A stretch of 64,000 bases of DNA, from the NCBI GenBank assembly GCA_018262975.1, contig JADFDG010000005.1:1-64000 (forward strand), read 5' to 3'. This DNA comes from Gammaproteobacteria bacterium. GTDB lineage: Bacteria; Pseudomonadota; Gammaproteobacteria; Pseudomonadales; JADFDG01. The notes beneath the pieces are model-generated. The model had not been told where the DNA came from and did not search any database. It worked only from the letters and a program-made list of their open reading frames with translations. Below are positions 24,159-31,800 of the stretch, one piece after another (the stretch's first letter is position 1; every line of letters begins with the position of its first letter). A program made the position numbers and the translations under genes.

Positions 24159-26108
24159 CTAATGGATATGATCATCCGGTTCTGGCGGGACCATCGTGTC
24201 GCCTGCAAGACGCTCAACAGCCAACACAACGTGCTCTGGATCAATTTCAGTACTCATGTCGGCACGCCAAACCAAACGCGCACGTAAATAGCCATATCGA
24301 TCGACGACAAAGATTGCCCTTTCGACTGGCGGAACGAGGTCGGCCTTCTCGCCCTGAAAGTCGATGGTTCTCGACAACAACGCGTAAGATGCCTCTACAG
24401 CTACCGGGTCCTGCGGGACATGGAAACCACGCGGTAGCGCATTGAATTTCGCTTTCGAAACCAAAACAAACGGCATCGAACCTCCGGACTGGTCCATCGC
24501 ACTGACCATCGCGGCCACATCATCTGTGGTGCCGGCCAGCATGATCACCACCGGCGATATACCACGCCATCGCTTGAGGCTTCCGGCATCCTTCACATTG
24601 AAATCCGGCGCGGCAAGCCACGCATCGTTGCGTATAACCTCACCCGATATCACGCGGGCCTGGAAGCCCTGGGAAAACGCCCGCAAAAAGTTCACGAGAT
24701 CCCAGCGGTCCTGCGGAGAGAGCAGGCCGGAAAATCCGGGCATCCCCGACTGGGGAATACCGTGCGAGAGCCACCAGTACATGTCCCCGGCCGTGTGCAG
24801 CGCCGTGTGCGGCGCCGACAGGTCTGCCGGCGGTCGCTTCGGAACAAGCTTCGCCAGCGCCCCGTCCCCGCGCCCTCCGGTACCGTGACACGATTGGCAA
24901 TGCTGTTCGTATAGCGCGGCTCCACTGGCGATGGATTCCGCCATGTAGGCGATATCACTGCGGCGAAACGAATCGGGAAATGCCGGTACCGACGCAGACC
25001 ACCCCGCTACCGCCCCGAACAACAACACGGATGTCCCCCACGCGGCGACAACCGTTCGACGCCTGCTGAGCACCTTCGCGAGAGTCCAGCCGATGATGGC
25101 CAGACCCAGCATGAACAGGGAAGAAACCGCCAGGTGACGCAATGCCTTGTCGTCCCATATCGCATCCAGCGATACCCGGAACGGCAACCACCACTGGGCA
25201 GCATCGTGGGATGCCGGCGTCGACAGGGAGATCGCAGAGGCAGCGAAGATGACCGCCAGCACGAGCGTGAACTCGACACCTACCGTGAGGATGGCCCGGC
25301 GGCGTTGTCCCTCCAAGACCAGGTGTCCTGCATTCATTGCCCGCCGCACCCTGTTTGCAGTCCACATGACGGCCGCGACAACTAGAACCTTGATGAGCAG
25401 CCACTGTCCCCAGGAAGTACCGAGCAGGTCACCCTGCGTATCGATAAACCGGTACGACAACAGAAGCCCCGTAACGATCACCACAGCCACGCTTGCCATC
25501 GCAAGGATCGAAAAGCTTCTCATCGTTACCGTGAAACGAGATGCCGCGAACGACTCCTCCCGCAGCGTTATTGCAAAAACAAGCCACGGAACAAGCCCGC
25601 CGATCCAGAGACTCAAGGCAATAAGATGAAGCCCATGTGCAATCTGGAGTGTTGATTGCTCGCCGCTGTAGTGCCCAGTGAGCACTCCCAGCAGAATGAC
25701 CATCCCGGCCATCAGCGCCACCCCTGCGTTTGCCGGCTCGCCTTTGCTACCAAATTTTCTCCACGAAGCAACCAACCACCCGATTATCAATAACGCCAGA
25801 AAAACCCTAACCATCCATACCTGGCCAGGCAGAGAGAACAGCACGAATTCAATCATTGCACTCGTGTAGTCCGACGATGCGATGGATGTATCGGCGATTT
25901 GCCCATACTGAATCCGCATCAGCAGAAACTGGGTAATGACAAAGACACACGCCATCGTCAGGGATATTTCCCGCAGACGCTGCGTCGCAGCCAACACCTT
26001 TTCCCTGGGCTCATCACATTGATTGATCGCAATGAAAACCGGTGTAGCGAAGATCACCGCGACGGATACCGTCGACGCCATGCGCGCGGCAATCTGCAGA
26101 ACTTCCAT
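24159..26108 (-). CDS. copD: CopD-type membrane protein fused to cytochrome c and a thioredoxin-like tail
   Basis: A three-part fusion of 649 aa. Residues 1-370 form about eight to ten transmembrane helices with the CopD pattern, including GHYSGE (145-150) and IAHGLHLIALSLWIGGL (156-172). Residues 390-480 are a class I cytochrome c domain with CQSCH at 404-408 and the axial Met in SGMPGF (M456). Residues about 485-649 resemble a thioredoxin or peroxiredoxin fold but contain no cysteine, so they cannot be redox-active in the usual way. CopD normally imports copper across the inner membrane with CopC. The start overlaps the copC stop (TGATG). A heme-bearing version could couple copper import to reduction of Cu(II), which is an inference. 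Confidence 0.8.
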   Translation of the reverse strand: MEVLQIAARMASTVSVAVIFATPVFIAINQCDEPREKVLAATQRLREISLTMACVFVITQFLLMRIQYGQIADTSIASSDYTSAMIEFVLFSLPGQVWMVRVFLALLIIGWLVASWRKFGSKGEPANAGVALMAGMVILLGVLTGHYSGEQSTLQIAHGLHLIALSLWIGGLVPWLVFAITLREESFAASRFTVTMRSFSILAMASVAVVIVTGLLLSYRFIDTQGDLLGTSWGQWLLIKVLVVAAVMWTANRVRRAMNAGHLVLEGQRRRAILTVGVEFTLVLAVIFAASAISLSTPASHDAAQWWLPFRVSLDAIWDDKALRHLAVSSLFMLGLAIIGWTLAKVLSRRRTVVAAWGTSVLLFGAVAGWSASVPAFPDSFRRSDIAYMAESIASGAALYEQHCQSCHGTGGRGDGALAKLVPKRPPADLSAPHTALHTAGDMYWWLSHGIPQSGMPGFSGLLSPQDRWDLVNFLRAFSQGFQARVISGEVIRNDAWLAAPDFNVKDAGSLKRWRGISPVVIMLAGTTDDVAAMVSAMDQSGGSMPFVLVSKAKFNALPRGFHVPQDPVAVEASYALLSRTIDFQGEKADLVPPVERAIFVVDRYGYLRARLVWRADMSTEIDPEHVVLAVERLAGDTMVPPEPDDHIH

Positions 26109-26485
26109 CAGCGCTCGCCGACTGGATCAGCAACCGTGAATTCATAACCCCATTTGACGACGTGTCCATCCACCGAAAGCACGCGGTACCTGACCGTGTA
26201 TCGTCCCGGCTCCAGCGGCGGCAATGTCACCCGCAACGCTTTCGGTTCACCGTCGACACCACCCGGCTTGCCTACCCCGTCCACAGGTTCCCCGCCTGCG
26301 CGCTCCAGCGACACCGCAGACCACCTCGCCTCAACCCGCTCATTGAACCAGAGCGTCAACGTCACCGGCCTGCCGTCAGCGATTACCGTTGACCGCGGAC
26401 CTGGCTCCGCACGCACCATGGCGGAATGTGCATTGACGGCACCGGACGCCGCCATCAACGCCACGGCGAGCAGCACGCGCATCAT
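26108..26485 (-). CDS. copC: CopC periplasmic copper-binding protein
   Basis: A 125-aa CopC. A signal peptide ends at NA-HS, giving a mature N-terminal His (H20) that would be the first Cu(II) ligand. The other expected ligands, Asp and His two residues apart, are D106 and H108 in VDGHVVKWGYEFTV. The length and beta-sandwich pattern are normal. No Met-rich Cu(I) site is visible, so it looks like a Cu(II)-only form. It overlaps both neighbours by four to five bases (ATGA, TGATG), indicating tight coupling with the accessory protein upstream and the copD fusion downstream. It should hand copper to CopD or to the monooxygenase in the periplasm. Confidence 0.9.
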   Translation of the reverse strand: MMRVLLAVALMAASGAVNAHSAMVRAEPGPRSTVIADGRPVTLTLWFNERVEARWSAVSLERAGGEPVDGVGKPGGVDGEPKALRVTLPPLEPGRYTVRYRVLSVDGHVVKWGYEFTVADPVGER

Positions 26486-27063
26486 GAAGCACTGCCCTTC
26501 GTCGCGAGCCGGTACAGGCCAACGGAGACGCCAACCGCCAGCAACATGGCAACGCCGTAGGACCAGTATGTTTTCCTGCCCACCGAGAACGGGAACACCG
26601 ATGTCCTGACCTGTCCCTCGGCGTCCCTCGCGGTAACGATTCCGATGAACATCCCCGCCTCGTCGAAGCGGTGCCTGGCGCTCAGTGTTCCATGCGGGTA
26701 TTTCTTCGGCTCCAGGTGGTACACCGATGCCTTCTCGATGGCTTCAGGCCCGCCCAGGTCCTCCCATGTCGCAGTGACGCCGATCTTGTTCACATCCCGC
26801 ACGATTCTGAAATCGACGTCCATGCCTCGCAGCTCGTCGGACATGAAGTCCATCACCATGATGACATTGCCGGTGTCCGGGATATCCTCACAGAACTCCT
26901 GCGTCGAGCGCGACTCCGGAATGTATCCGGTGAAGTGTGACCTCATGTCCCCGAGCTTCATGATGCAGACATCTTCCTCTACCGACACGCCGCCGTGCCC
27001 CTGCACGTTTCCAGCAAGGGCCGACAGCAGCGCAGCACACACGAGAACTCGCGTCATATGCAT
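26482..27063 (-). CDS. Uncharacterised copper-monooxygenase accessory protein
   Basis: About 193 aa, starting at an ATG that overlaps the pmoB stop (TGATG). A GTG three bases upstream is possible. A signal peptide ends near GNVQG-HGG, leaving His23 at or near the mature N-terminus. Two conserved-looking cysteines, C33 (DVCIMKLG) and C58 (EFCEDIP), could form a disulfide or a metal site with nearby Met. A single C-terminal transmembrane helix (TYWSYGVAMLLAVGVSVGLYRLA) anchors it facing the periplasm. Genes of this size and layout often lie between monooxygenase subunits and copCD, but I cannot equate it with PmoD, whose CxxxM-type site is not evident. A copper delivery or assembly role is inferred. 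Confidence 0.6.
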   Translation of the reverse strand: MHMTRVLVCAALLSALAGNVQGHGGVSVEEDVCIMKLGDMRSHFTGYIPESRSTQEFCEDIPDTGNVIMVMDFMSDELRGMDVDFRIVRDVNKIGVTATWEDLGGPEAIEKASVYHLEPKKYPHGTLSARHRFDEAGMFIGIVTARDAEGQVRTSVFPFSVGRKTYWSYGVAMLLAVGVSVGLYRLATKGSAS

Positions 27064-28289
27064 CACATGAACACCGGAAGCATGGAACCACCGACTTCCA
27101 CATAATCGCGCGCACCATCATCGGCGTAAAAATAGAGCATCGCGCCAAAGCGGGAATCAGGATCGTAAATAAGGCTGGTCAGTCGGTAGGTTTCCCACAG
27201 CGCGTCCTCTGCGAATACCTTGATCCTGGCCGACTCACCCGCCTTGATCGGACCGCCCTCGACACGCAACCCACCCGACGCGACGAGATCATGCGAATCA
27301 GCCGGTTTGATATCGATCACCGAAGGATCAACGAATCGAACATTGGCGACGGTCAAATTTCCAAGCTTTACGTCCTTGCCTGAACGATTGTTGACATCAA
27401 GGGTCAGCTCGAAACTCCTGCCGGGAATCCGGTAGCGCGCGTCCGCAACCGTTACATCGACTTCACGGTCTGCGCTGACATCAATCTCGGGAAGATGCAC
27501 GATGCCGGTCTGCAGCGGCGTGGTGATGGGATACTCGTCTTGCGCCCAGAAGTATCCGAAGCCGATCAACGACAGCGTCACGGCGAGCAGGGTTGCCGCC
27601 ACCTTCTTGTCCGTAGGCGTGATGATGTCGTCCGCCTTGTCTCCCAACTCGGCGACACGGCGGTAGCGCGGAATGATGATCGGGCATTTCGTCAGCCAGT
27701 AGATGAACCATACGAGCCCCACGGCAAACCAGAGCAAGCTCCAGAATGCAATGTTTCCCATGCCGTAGGTTTCCAGATCGATGGTCTCACCGGTCATTGT
27801 CTTGACCGTGTTCTGGAAGTCAGCCTGGCTTCCACCCACCTCCACCCAGAACCCCGGCCCTATCACCGGCCCCGTGTCCTTGACGCTGAGCACCGGATGC
27901 ACGTGATAGCGTCCGGGCGTCCTTGCCTTGAGCGTGATGCTGTATTGATAGGTCTGCCCCTTGTAGAACCGCGTCGACCTGATCATCGGCATGCCGTTGA
28001 CCCGGGAATCCACCCTGACAAACGTCGGCCCGGGTACCCCGATGTTTAGGAACGCCGTTCCATCCGGTCCGGCCATGTGCTCCGGCCAGTTTACGGATGG
28101 AACAAACGAACCCGACACCACAACCGTGTCGTTCACGTTGAGCTTTGTCGTCGAGACGGCCGTATCGAACCAGTGTACCGTCCTCATTCGCAAACCGGCC
28201 TGCTGCGCGCGCTCTCCGTGGGCGAACGCCAGATCAGGAATGGCAGCCGCCTGGATCAAGAGAATGAAGGCAACGAGATACTTCTTCAT
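27063..28289 (-). CDS. pmoB: Copper membrane monooxygenase subunit B
   Basis: The 408-aa periplasmic cupredoxin-type subunit of a CuMMO (particulate methane/ammonia/hydrocarbon monooxygenase family). A signal peptide ends at AFA-H24, so H24 is the mature N-terminal ligand. With H129 and H131 (YHVHP) it completes the CuB site. H39 in RTVHWFD corresponds to the bis-His position of methanotroph PmoB. Two transmembrane helices follow (about 185-205 and 235-255), then the second cupredoxin domain. It starts 10 bp after the pmoA stop. Subunit order C-A-B is that of methanotrophs, nitrifiers and alkane-using bacteria, so the sequence does not fix the substrate. Confidence 0.9.
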   Translation of the reverse strand: MKKYLVAFILLIQAAAIPDLAFAHGERAQQAGLRMRTVHWFDTAVSTTKLNVNDTVVVSGSFVPSVNWPEHMAGPDGTAFLNIGVPGPTFVRVDSRVNGMPMIRSTRFYKGQTYQYSITLKARTPGRYHVHPVLSVKDTGPVIGPGFWVEVGGSQADFQNTVKTMTGETIDLETYGMGNIAFWSLLWFAVGLVWFIYWLTKCPIIIPRYRRVAELGDKADDIITPTDKKVAATLLAVTLSLIGFGYFWAQDEYPITTPLQTGIVHLPEIDVSADREVDVTVADARYRIPGRSFELTLDVNNRSGKDVKLGNLTVANVRFVDPSVIDIKPADSHDLVASGGLRVEGGPIKAGESARIKVFAEDALWETYRLTSLIYDPDSRFGAMLYFYADDGARDYVEVGGSMLPVFM

Positions 28290-28299
28290 GTTCTGCGCC

Positions 28300-29076
28300 T
28301 CAGAAGATCCGCTTGATCCAGACCGCGCGTGACGCCAACGCGCCCACCCAGGTCCAGAAGTAGTACATCAGGATCGCGAGGAATCCCGCGAACACGGCGG
28401 TAAGCGGCGTAACCGCCTCACCGAAGGTGCGCAAGGTGGACTGCTCGATTATTCGCACATATTCCGGAATCGCGGTACGGACGTATTCGTAGCCCATGAG
28501 GTCCGCCACGGTAACCAAGGTTCCGTTGTATTCGACCGGGACACGAAACGGCGCCATCAACGGCCAATTGATCGGGTAAATCAGCACGGCGAAAAAGAAC
28601 GCTCCGAACAGTCCCGTGACAAAGAAACTCCTTGTCAGCATCAGCGTGCAGTCCAGTATCAGCCCCAACCCTATGAATGTTGACGGCGACACCATGTTGA
28701 GCGGGAATCCGGCAAATATTTCGAAGTTCATGACCCGGCTCACCCACGCGGCAAGCGCGAAACTGAGCAGCGCCACCGACGCTGCCAGCGGCAATCGCAG
28801 TTTCGTCCAGAGCAGGTAACCGAAGACCGCGGGCAATACCAATAATGACAGCGGCGTCACCAGTGGCCACCAACGGCGATCGCGCCAGTCTACCCAGTAG
28901 TCCCAGTCGCCCACCGTGAGCGCAAAGTGGAAGCTGAAAATTCCAGCAAACAGCAACACGATCAGCGGTATCGCCATCAGGTCGATGTTCTTGTAGACCT
29001 GCCACTGCTGCTCTCGCGTCGTGACGGCTGATCTCGCCTTGGGGCGAGCCTCAGCAGCTTCGTTGGTATCCGTCAT
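28300..29076 (-). CDS. pmoA: Copper membrane monooxygenase subunit A
   Basis: A 258-aa integral membrane subunit with about seven transmembrane helices. Family hallmarks are GDWDYWVDWRDRRWWP near residue 57 and PVEYNGTLVTVADLMGYEYVRTAIPEY-type sequence in the second half, close to the PmoA/AmoA consensus. The N-terminal 30 residues are hydrophilic. AGAGG lies ahead of the ATG and 69 bp separate it from pmoC. Several aromatic and hydrophobic positions differ from what I recall of methanotroph PmoA, which fits hydrocarbon-type enzymes (ethane to butane or ethylene). Only a tree can decide. Confidence 0.9.
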   Translation of the reverse strand: MTDTNEAAEARPKARSAVTTREQQWQVYKNIDLMAIPLIVLLFAGIFSFHFALTVGDWDYWVDWRDRRWWPLVTPLSLLVLPAVFGYLLWTKLRLPLAASVALLSFALAAWVSRVMNFEIFAGFPLNMVSPSTFIGLGLILDCTLMLTRSFFVTGLFGAFFFAVLIYPINWPLMAPFRVPVEYNGTLVTVADLMGYEYVRTAIPEYVRIIEQSTLRTFGEAVTPLTAVFAGFLAILMYYFWTWVGALASRAVWIKRIF

Positions 29077-29145
29077 GATGCCTCTTCAATCATCGTTGTT
29101 TGTTTCGAGTTACGCCGGGCCATTGCGACCCGGCGCGTCATGCCG

Positions 29146-29913
29146 TCAGGCCTCTGCGACGTCAGTGTCGCCTTCCAGCTTCGACAGCGATATGAGCCGC
29201 GTGATGATCTGGATGAGGAATCCACCCGCAGCGAATGCAGACCAACCGAGCAACACGAATCCCCAATGGACAGGCGCGGCAAACAGCTCTTCCGCATAGA
29301 AGAATGTGTGGCCCCACTCGTTGAATCCGAGGTTTGGCATGATCATGATTGGACCGGCGACCAGAAGCGCCATCGGCATCGATACGCGCTCATGGAATTG
29401 TGGCAGCCGCGTATGCGCATAAACGAAGGCAGCCGAACCGATGATGATGAAAGCCGGAATACCGAAGTAGAAGAGTGCAATATGCGTTGGCGTGAAGTCC
29501 GTATCCCGCACCGTAACCTGGTGCCATGCGGCATCCGCCTCGGTATAGAGTGAAGCCGCGAGATAGGCGATCACCGCGAAGACGACCACAAATCCAAGCA
29601 GTACGTAGTGCCGGCGCAATTCCTCCTGTGGCGTGATGGACATGACGTTGCGGTCACGGGTCATCCACAGGTAGCCAATCACCGCGCAAAAAACCACGGC
29701 TTCGATCGCGAGCTGCGCATACAGCAAATTCATCCAGTAGATCTGGAATTCCGGTTCGAAGTAGTCGAGGCCCACCGTGAACGACGTCACGTGCTGGTAG
29801 TAGCGGTAGGCACCGAACAGTGCCAGGAGCGCGACCAGGAACGCCCCGATTCGCCCCCAGGGAACGGCCGGGGGCAACTCTGCGTTGGCCGTGACTGCAT
29901 TTGCGTTCTTCAT
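29146..29913 (-). CDS. pmoC: Copper membrane monooxygenase subunit C
   Basis: A 255-aa membrane subunit carrying the likely oxygen-activating copper site. D127-x3-H131-x12-H144 (DAAWHQVTVRDTDFTPTH) matches the CuC ligands Asp156, His160 and His173 of methanotroph PmoC. N198-x3-H202 (NEWGH) and H216 match the CuD ligands Asn227, His231 and His245. All six are intact. The ATG at 29913 is chosen for its GAGGAGG site; an upstream ATG lacks one. It is the first gene of the operon, divergent from a TetR gene, with an operator in the shared 193-bp region. Confidence 0.9.
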   Translation of the reverse strand: MKNANAVTANAELPPAVPWGRIGAFLVALLALFGAYRYYQHVTSFTVGLDYFEPEFQIYWMNLLYAQLAIEAVVFCAVIGYLWMTRDRNVMSITPQEELRRHYVLLGFVVVFAVIAYLAASLYTEADAAWHQVTVRDTDFTPTHIALFYFGIPAFIIIGSAAFVYAHTRLPQFHERVSMPMALLVAGPIMIMPNLGFNEWGHTFFYAEELFAAPVHWGFVLLGWSAFAAGGFLIQIITRLISLSKLEGDTDVAEA

Positions 29914-29963
29914 CTGCGCCTCCTCGGGCTTCCCCTGATGACCTGCCATTGAATATCAGTTGG

Positions 29964-29979
29964 TTGGGCGTCCGCCCAA
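29964..29979. promoter_or_regulatory. Operator upstream of pmoC
   Basis: TTGGGCG-TC-CGCCCAA is a perfect 7-2-7 inverted repeat with the geometry of the sites at 6167 and 7069. On the minus strand it is preceded, one base away, by TTGTCA (29986-29981), the same layout as TTGACA at 7062. It lies between pmoC and the divergent TetR gene at 30107, which is the obvious candidate to bind it. Confidence 0.75.
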
Positions 29980-30013
29980 ATGACAACTTAATGTGCGTTC
30001 AGTAGGTGCATGA

Positions 30014-30019
30014 TGTCAA
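30014..30019 (-). promoter_or_regulatory. Possible -35 element of the pmoC promoter
   Basis: TTGACA on the minus strand at 30019-30014 is a perfect -35 hexamer. No good -10 follows at 17 bp (GCACAT), so the alternative TTGTCA at 29986, abutting the operator, may be the one used. Both place the operator where a bound repressor would block transcription. Confidence 0.35.
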
Positions 30020-30106
30020 GCGCCCCAATCGGGTACGTTAGTTCCAGTTGCGGGTATACCGATCGTTCGTTTAGTGTGACCTGATCCTCGAAGCTGGAGA
30101 CTCCTC

Positions 30107-30721
30107 GTGAAATCCGCCACAACGCAATCACCGCTGGCTGGTCGCCAACGCATTCTCGAGGCCTGTACCCCTCTCTTTGCGGAAAGCGGTTTTCACGGCG
30201 TGTCCATGAGGGATGTTGCCGGGGCCGTGGGTATGACCCCGGCAGCCCTCTACTACCATTTCCCGGACAAGGACGCCCTCTACCTGGCCGTGATCGACCG
30301 TCTGTACCAGGACCGCGTGCCTGGGTTGCTGGCGCAGGTGGTTGTGGATGGGTCGCCATGGGAGCGCCTCGAAAGACTCGTCAACGGTATCGTTCAACTG
30401 AACCTGACCGACCCGAACCTGCTGCGCCTCTCGCAATGGATCCTGCTGGACAGGGACCCGGAACGTACCCGCCGGCTCGGCGAGCGCATCGTCGGTCCGT
30501 TCCTGGATGCGGTGAGTTCACTGGTTTCCGGTATCAACGACGACATAGACCCGCGCTGGGCCGCGCTTTCCGTATTCAGCCTGGTGATGCTGCCCTTTCA
30601 CGCCGCCGGGGTAACCGCCGATCTTCCCGGTTTCCGTCAACCCACGCGCGAGCCGGCCGCGCTGACAGCGCATGTGATGCAGATGCTTCGCATGGGCATT
30701 GGCAGTCGCGAGGTACGGTAA
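30107..30721 (+). CDS. TetR/AcrR family transcriptional regulator 2
   Basis: A 204-aa TetR-family protein starting at GTG with GGAG nine bases upstream. The helix-turn-helix is textbook (FHGVSMRDVAGAVGMTPAALYYHFPDKDALY). The C-terminal domain with PERTRRLGERIVGPFLDAVSSLV resembles regulators of efflux pumps and of fatty or aromatic compound use. It is divergent from pmoC and directly upstream of an RND efflux pair whose first gene overlaps its stop (TAATG). It could therefore control both the copper monooxygenase and export of its substrate or toxic products. Confidence 0.85.
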   Translation: MKSATTQSPLAGRQRILEACTPLFAESGFHGVSMRDVAGAVGMTPAALYYHFPDKDALYLAVIDRLYQDRVPGLLAQVVVDGSPWERLERLVNGIVQLNLTDPNLLRLSQWILLDRDPERTRRLGERIVGPFLDAVSSLVSGINDDIDPRWAALSVFSLVMLPFHAAGVTADLPGFRQPTREPAALTAHVMQMLRMGIGSREVR

Positions 30722-31800
30722 TGCGACGCGTCATTGCCCTTTCAATTTGCCTCGCCGCGATCCTCATCACCGCCTGCAACGAGCCCCAGCCGATTGAAAC
30801 GGCGCCGCGACAATGGCCGCTGCACGTTTTCGTTACGGAAAACGGCGTATTACGCAACTACGCTGCCATAGGCTCGGTGGTTTCCGACTCACGCATCGAG
30901 GTGTCTTCAAGACTCTCGGGCTACTTGCGCGAATTACGGGTTCGCGAGGGCGACCACGTTACCTCCGGGCAGTCTATTGCACGTATTGATGCCCCTGATG
31001 TCGATGCCGCGATTCGTCAAGCCGAGGCGGGGCGGATTGCTGCGCAGGCGGCCTTCGACGACGCAAACGTGGATCTCGAGCGATTCCGCCAATTGCAGAC
31101 CAAGGGCTTTATCTCCGACAGCGATCTGCGCAAGGCGCAACTGAAGGTTGATGCCGCACGCGAGTCACTCAACCAGGCAACCGCAGCACTCGACAACGCA
31201 CAGGAGCAACGGCGCTATGCCCACATTGCGAGCCCTGTCAGCGGGTCGGTGGTGGCGGTACTTCGCAAGCCCGGTGACCTTGTGGTGCCCGGCGCGCCCA
31301 TCCTGCTGGTGGAAGGTGGTCGCGATCTCCTGTTTGAAACCACCGTCAACGAACGCCAGGTTGCGGCACTCAAGGCAGGCCAGCCCGTCAATGTGTCACT
31401 CGACGGTATGGACCGCCCCCTGAAGGGCAGCATCGCCCGCATCGTGCAGTCCGCGGATCCTGTCACGCGCACCTATCCGGTGAAAATTGCGCTCAAGGAC
31501 ACGCGCGGCGTACTGCCAGGAATGTTCGGGCGCGCGGAACTTCCGCTCGGCCGCGAAGACGGCATGGTCCTGCCACGTGCGGCCATCGCCGAACGTGGGG
31601 GGCTCAAGGGCACCTTTGTGGTCGATGCACAACAGTCCATTCGATTCCGCTGGCTGCGCCTTGGCCGTGAGTGGCCGGACCGTGTGGAGGTACTGGCAGG
31701 CATTTCGCCAGGGGAACCGGTTGCACTTTCCGTGCCCGCCGAAGCTCACGAGGGCGACCTGGTAGAGGTGTTGGCAGAAACGACCGGGGACCGTCAGTAG
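30721..31800 (+). CDS. RND efflux periplasmic adaptor lipoprotein
   Basis: A 360-aa HlyD/AcrA-type membrane fusion protein. The lipobox LITAC places the lipid anchor at C19. The lipoyl halves flank a coiled-coil hairpin (RIAAQAAFDDANVDLERF to LNQATAALDNAQEQRRY) and are followed by beta-barrel and membrane-proximal domains. The ATG overlaps the TetR stop (TAATG), and the transporter gene begins on the adaptor's own stop. It bridges the inner-membrane RND pump to an outer-membrane channel, which is not encoded nearby. Confidence 0.85.
   Translation: MRRVIALSICLAAILITACNEPQPIETAPRQWPLHVFVTENGVLRNYAAIGSVVSDSRIEVSSRLSGYLRELRVREGDHVTSGQSIARIDAPDVDAAIRQAEAGRIAAQAAFDDANVDLERFRQLQTKGFISDSDLRKAQLKVDAARESLNQATAALDNAQEQRRYAHIASPVSGSVVAVLRKPGDLVVPGAPILLVEGGRDLLFETTVNERQVAALKAGQPVNVSLDGMDRPLKGSIARIVQSADPVTRTYPVKIALKDTRGVLPGMFGRAELPLGREDGMVLPRAAIAERGGLKGTFVVDAQQSIRFRWLRLGREWPDRVEVLAGISPGEPVALSVPAEAHEGDLVEVLAETTGDRQ

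Noticed and set aside
23665-29913. Assignment of the operon as a methane or ammonia monooxygenase
   Set aside because: Copper ligands are shared by all members of the family. No downstream genes of methane or ammonia metabolism are in the window, so the substrate is left open.
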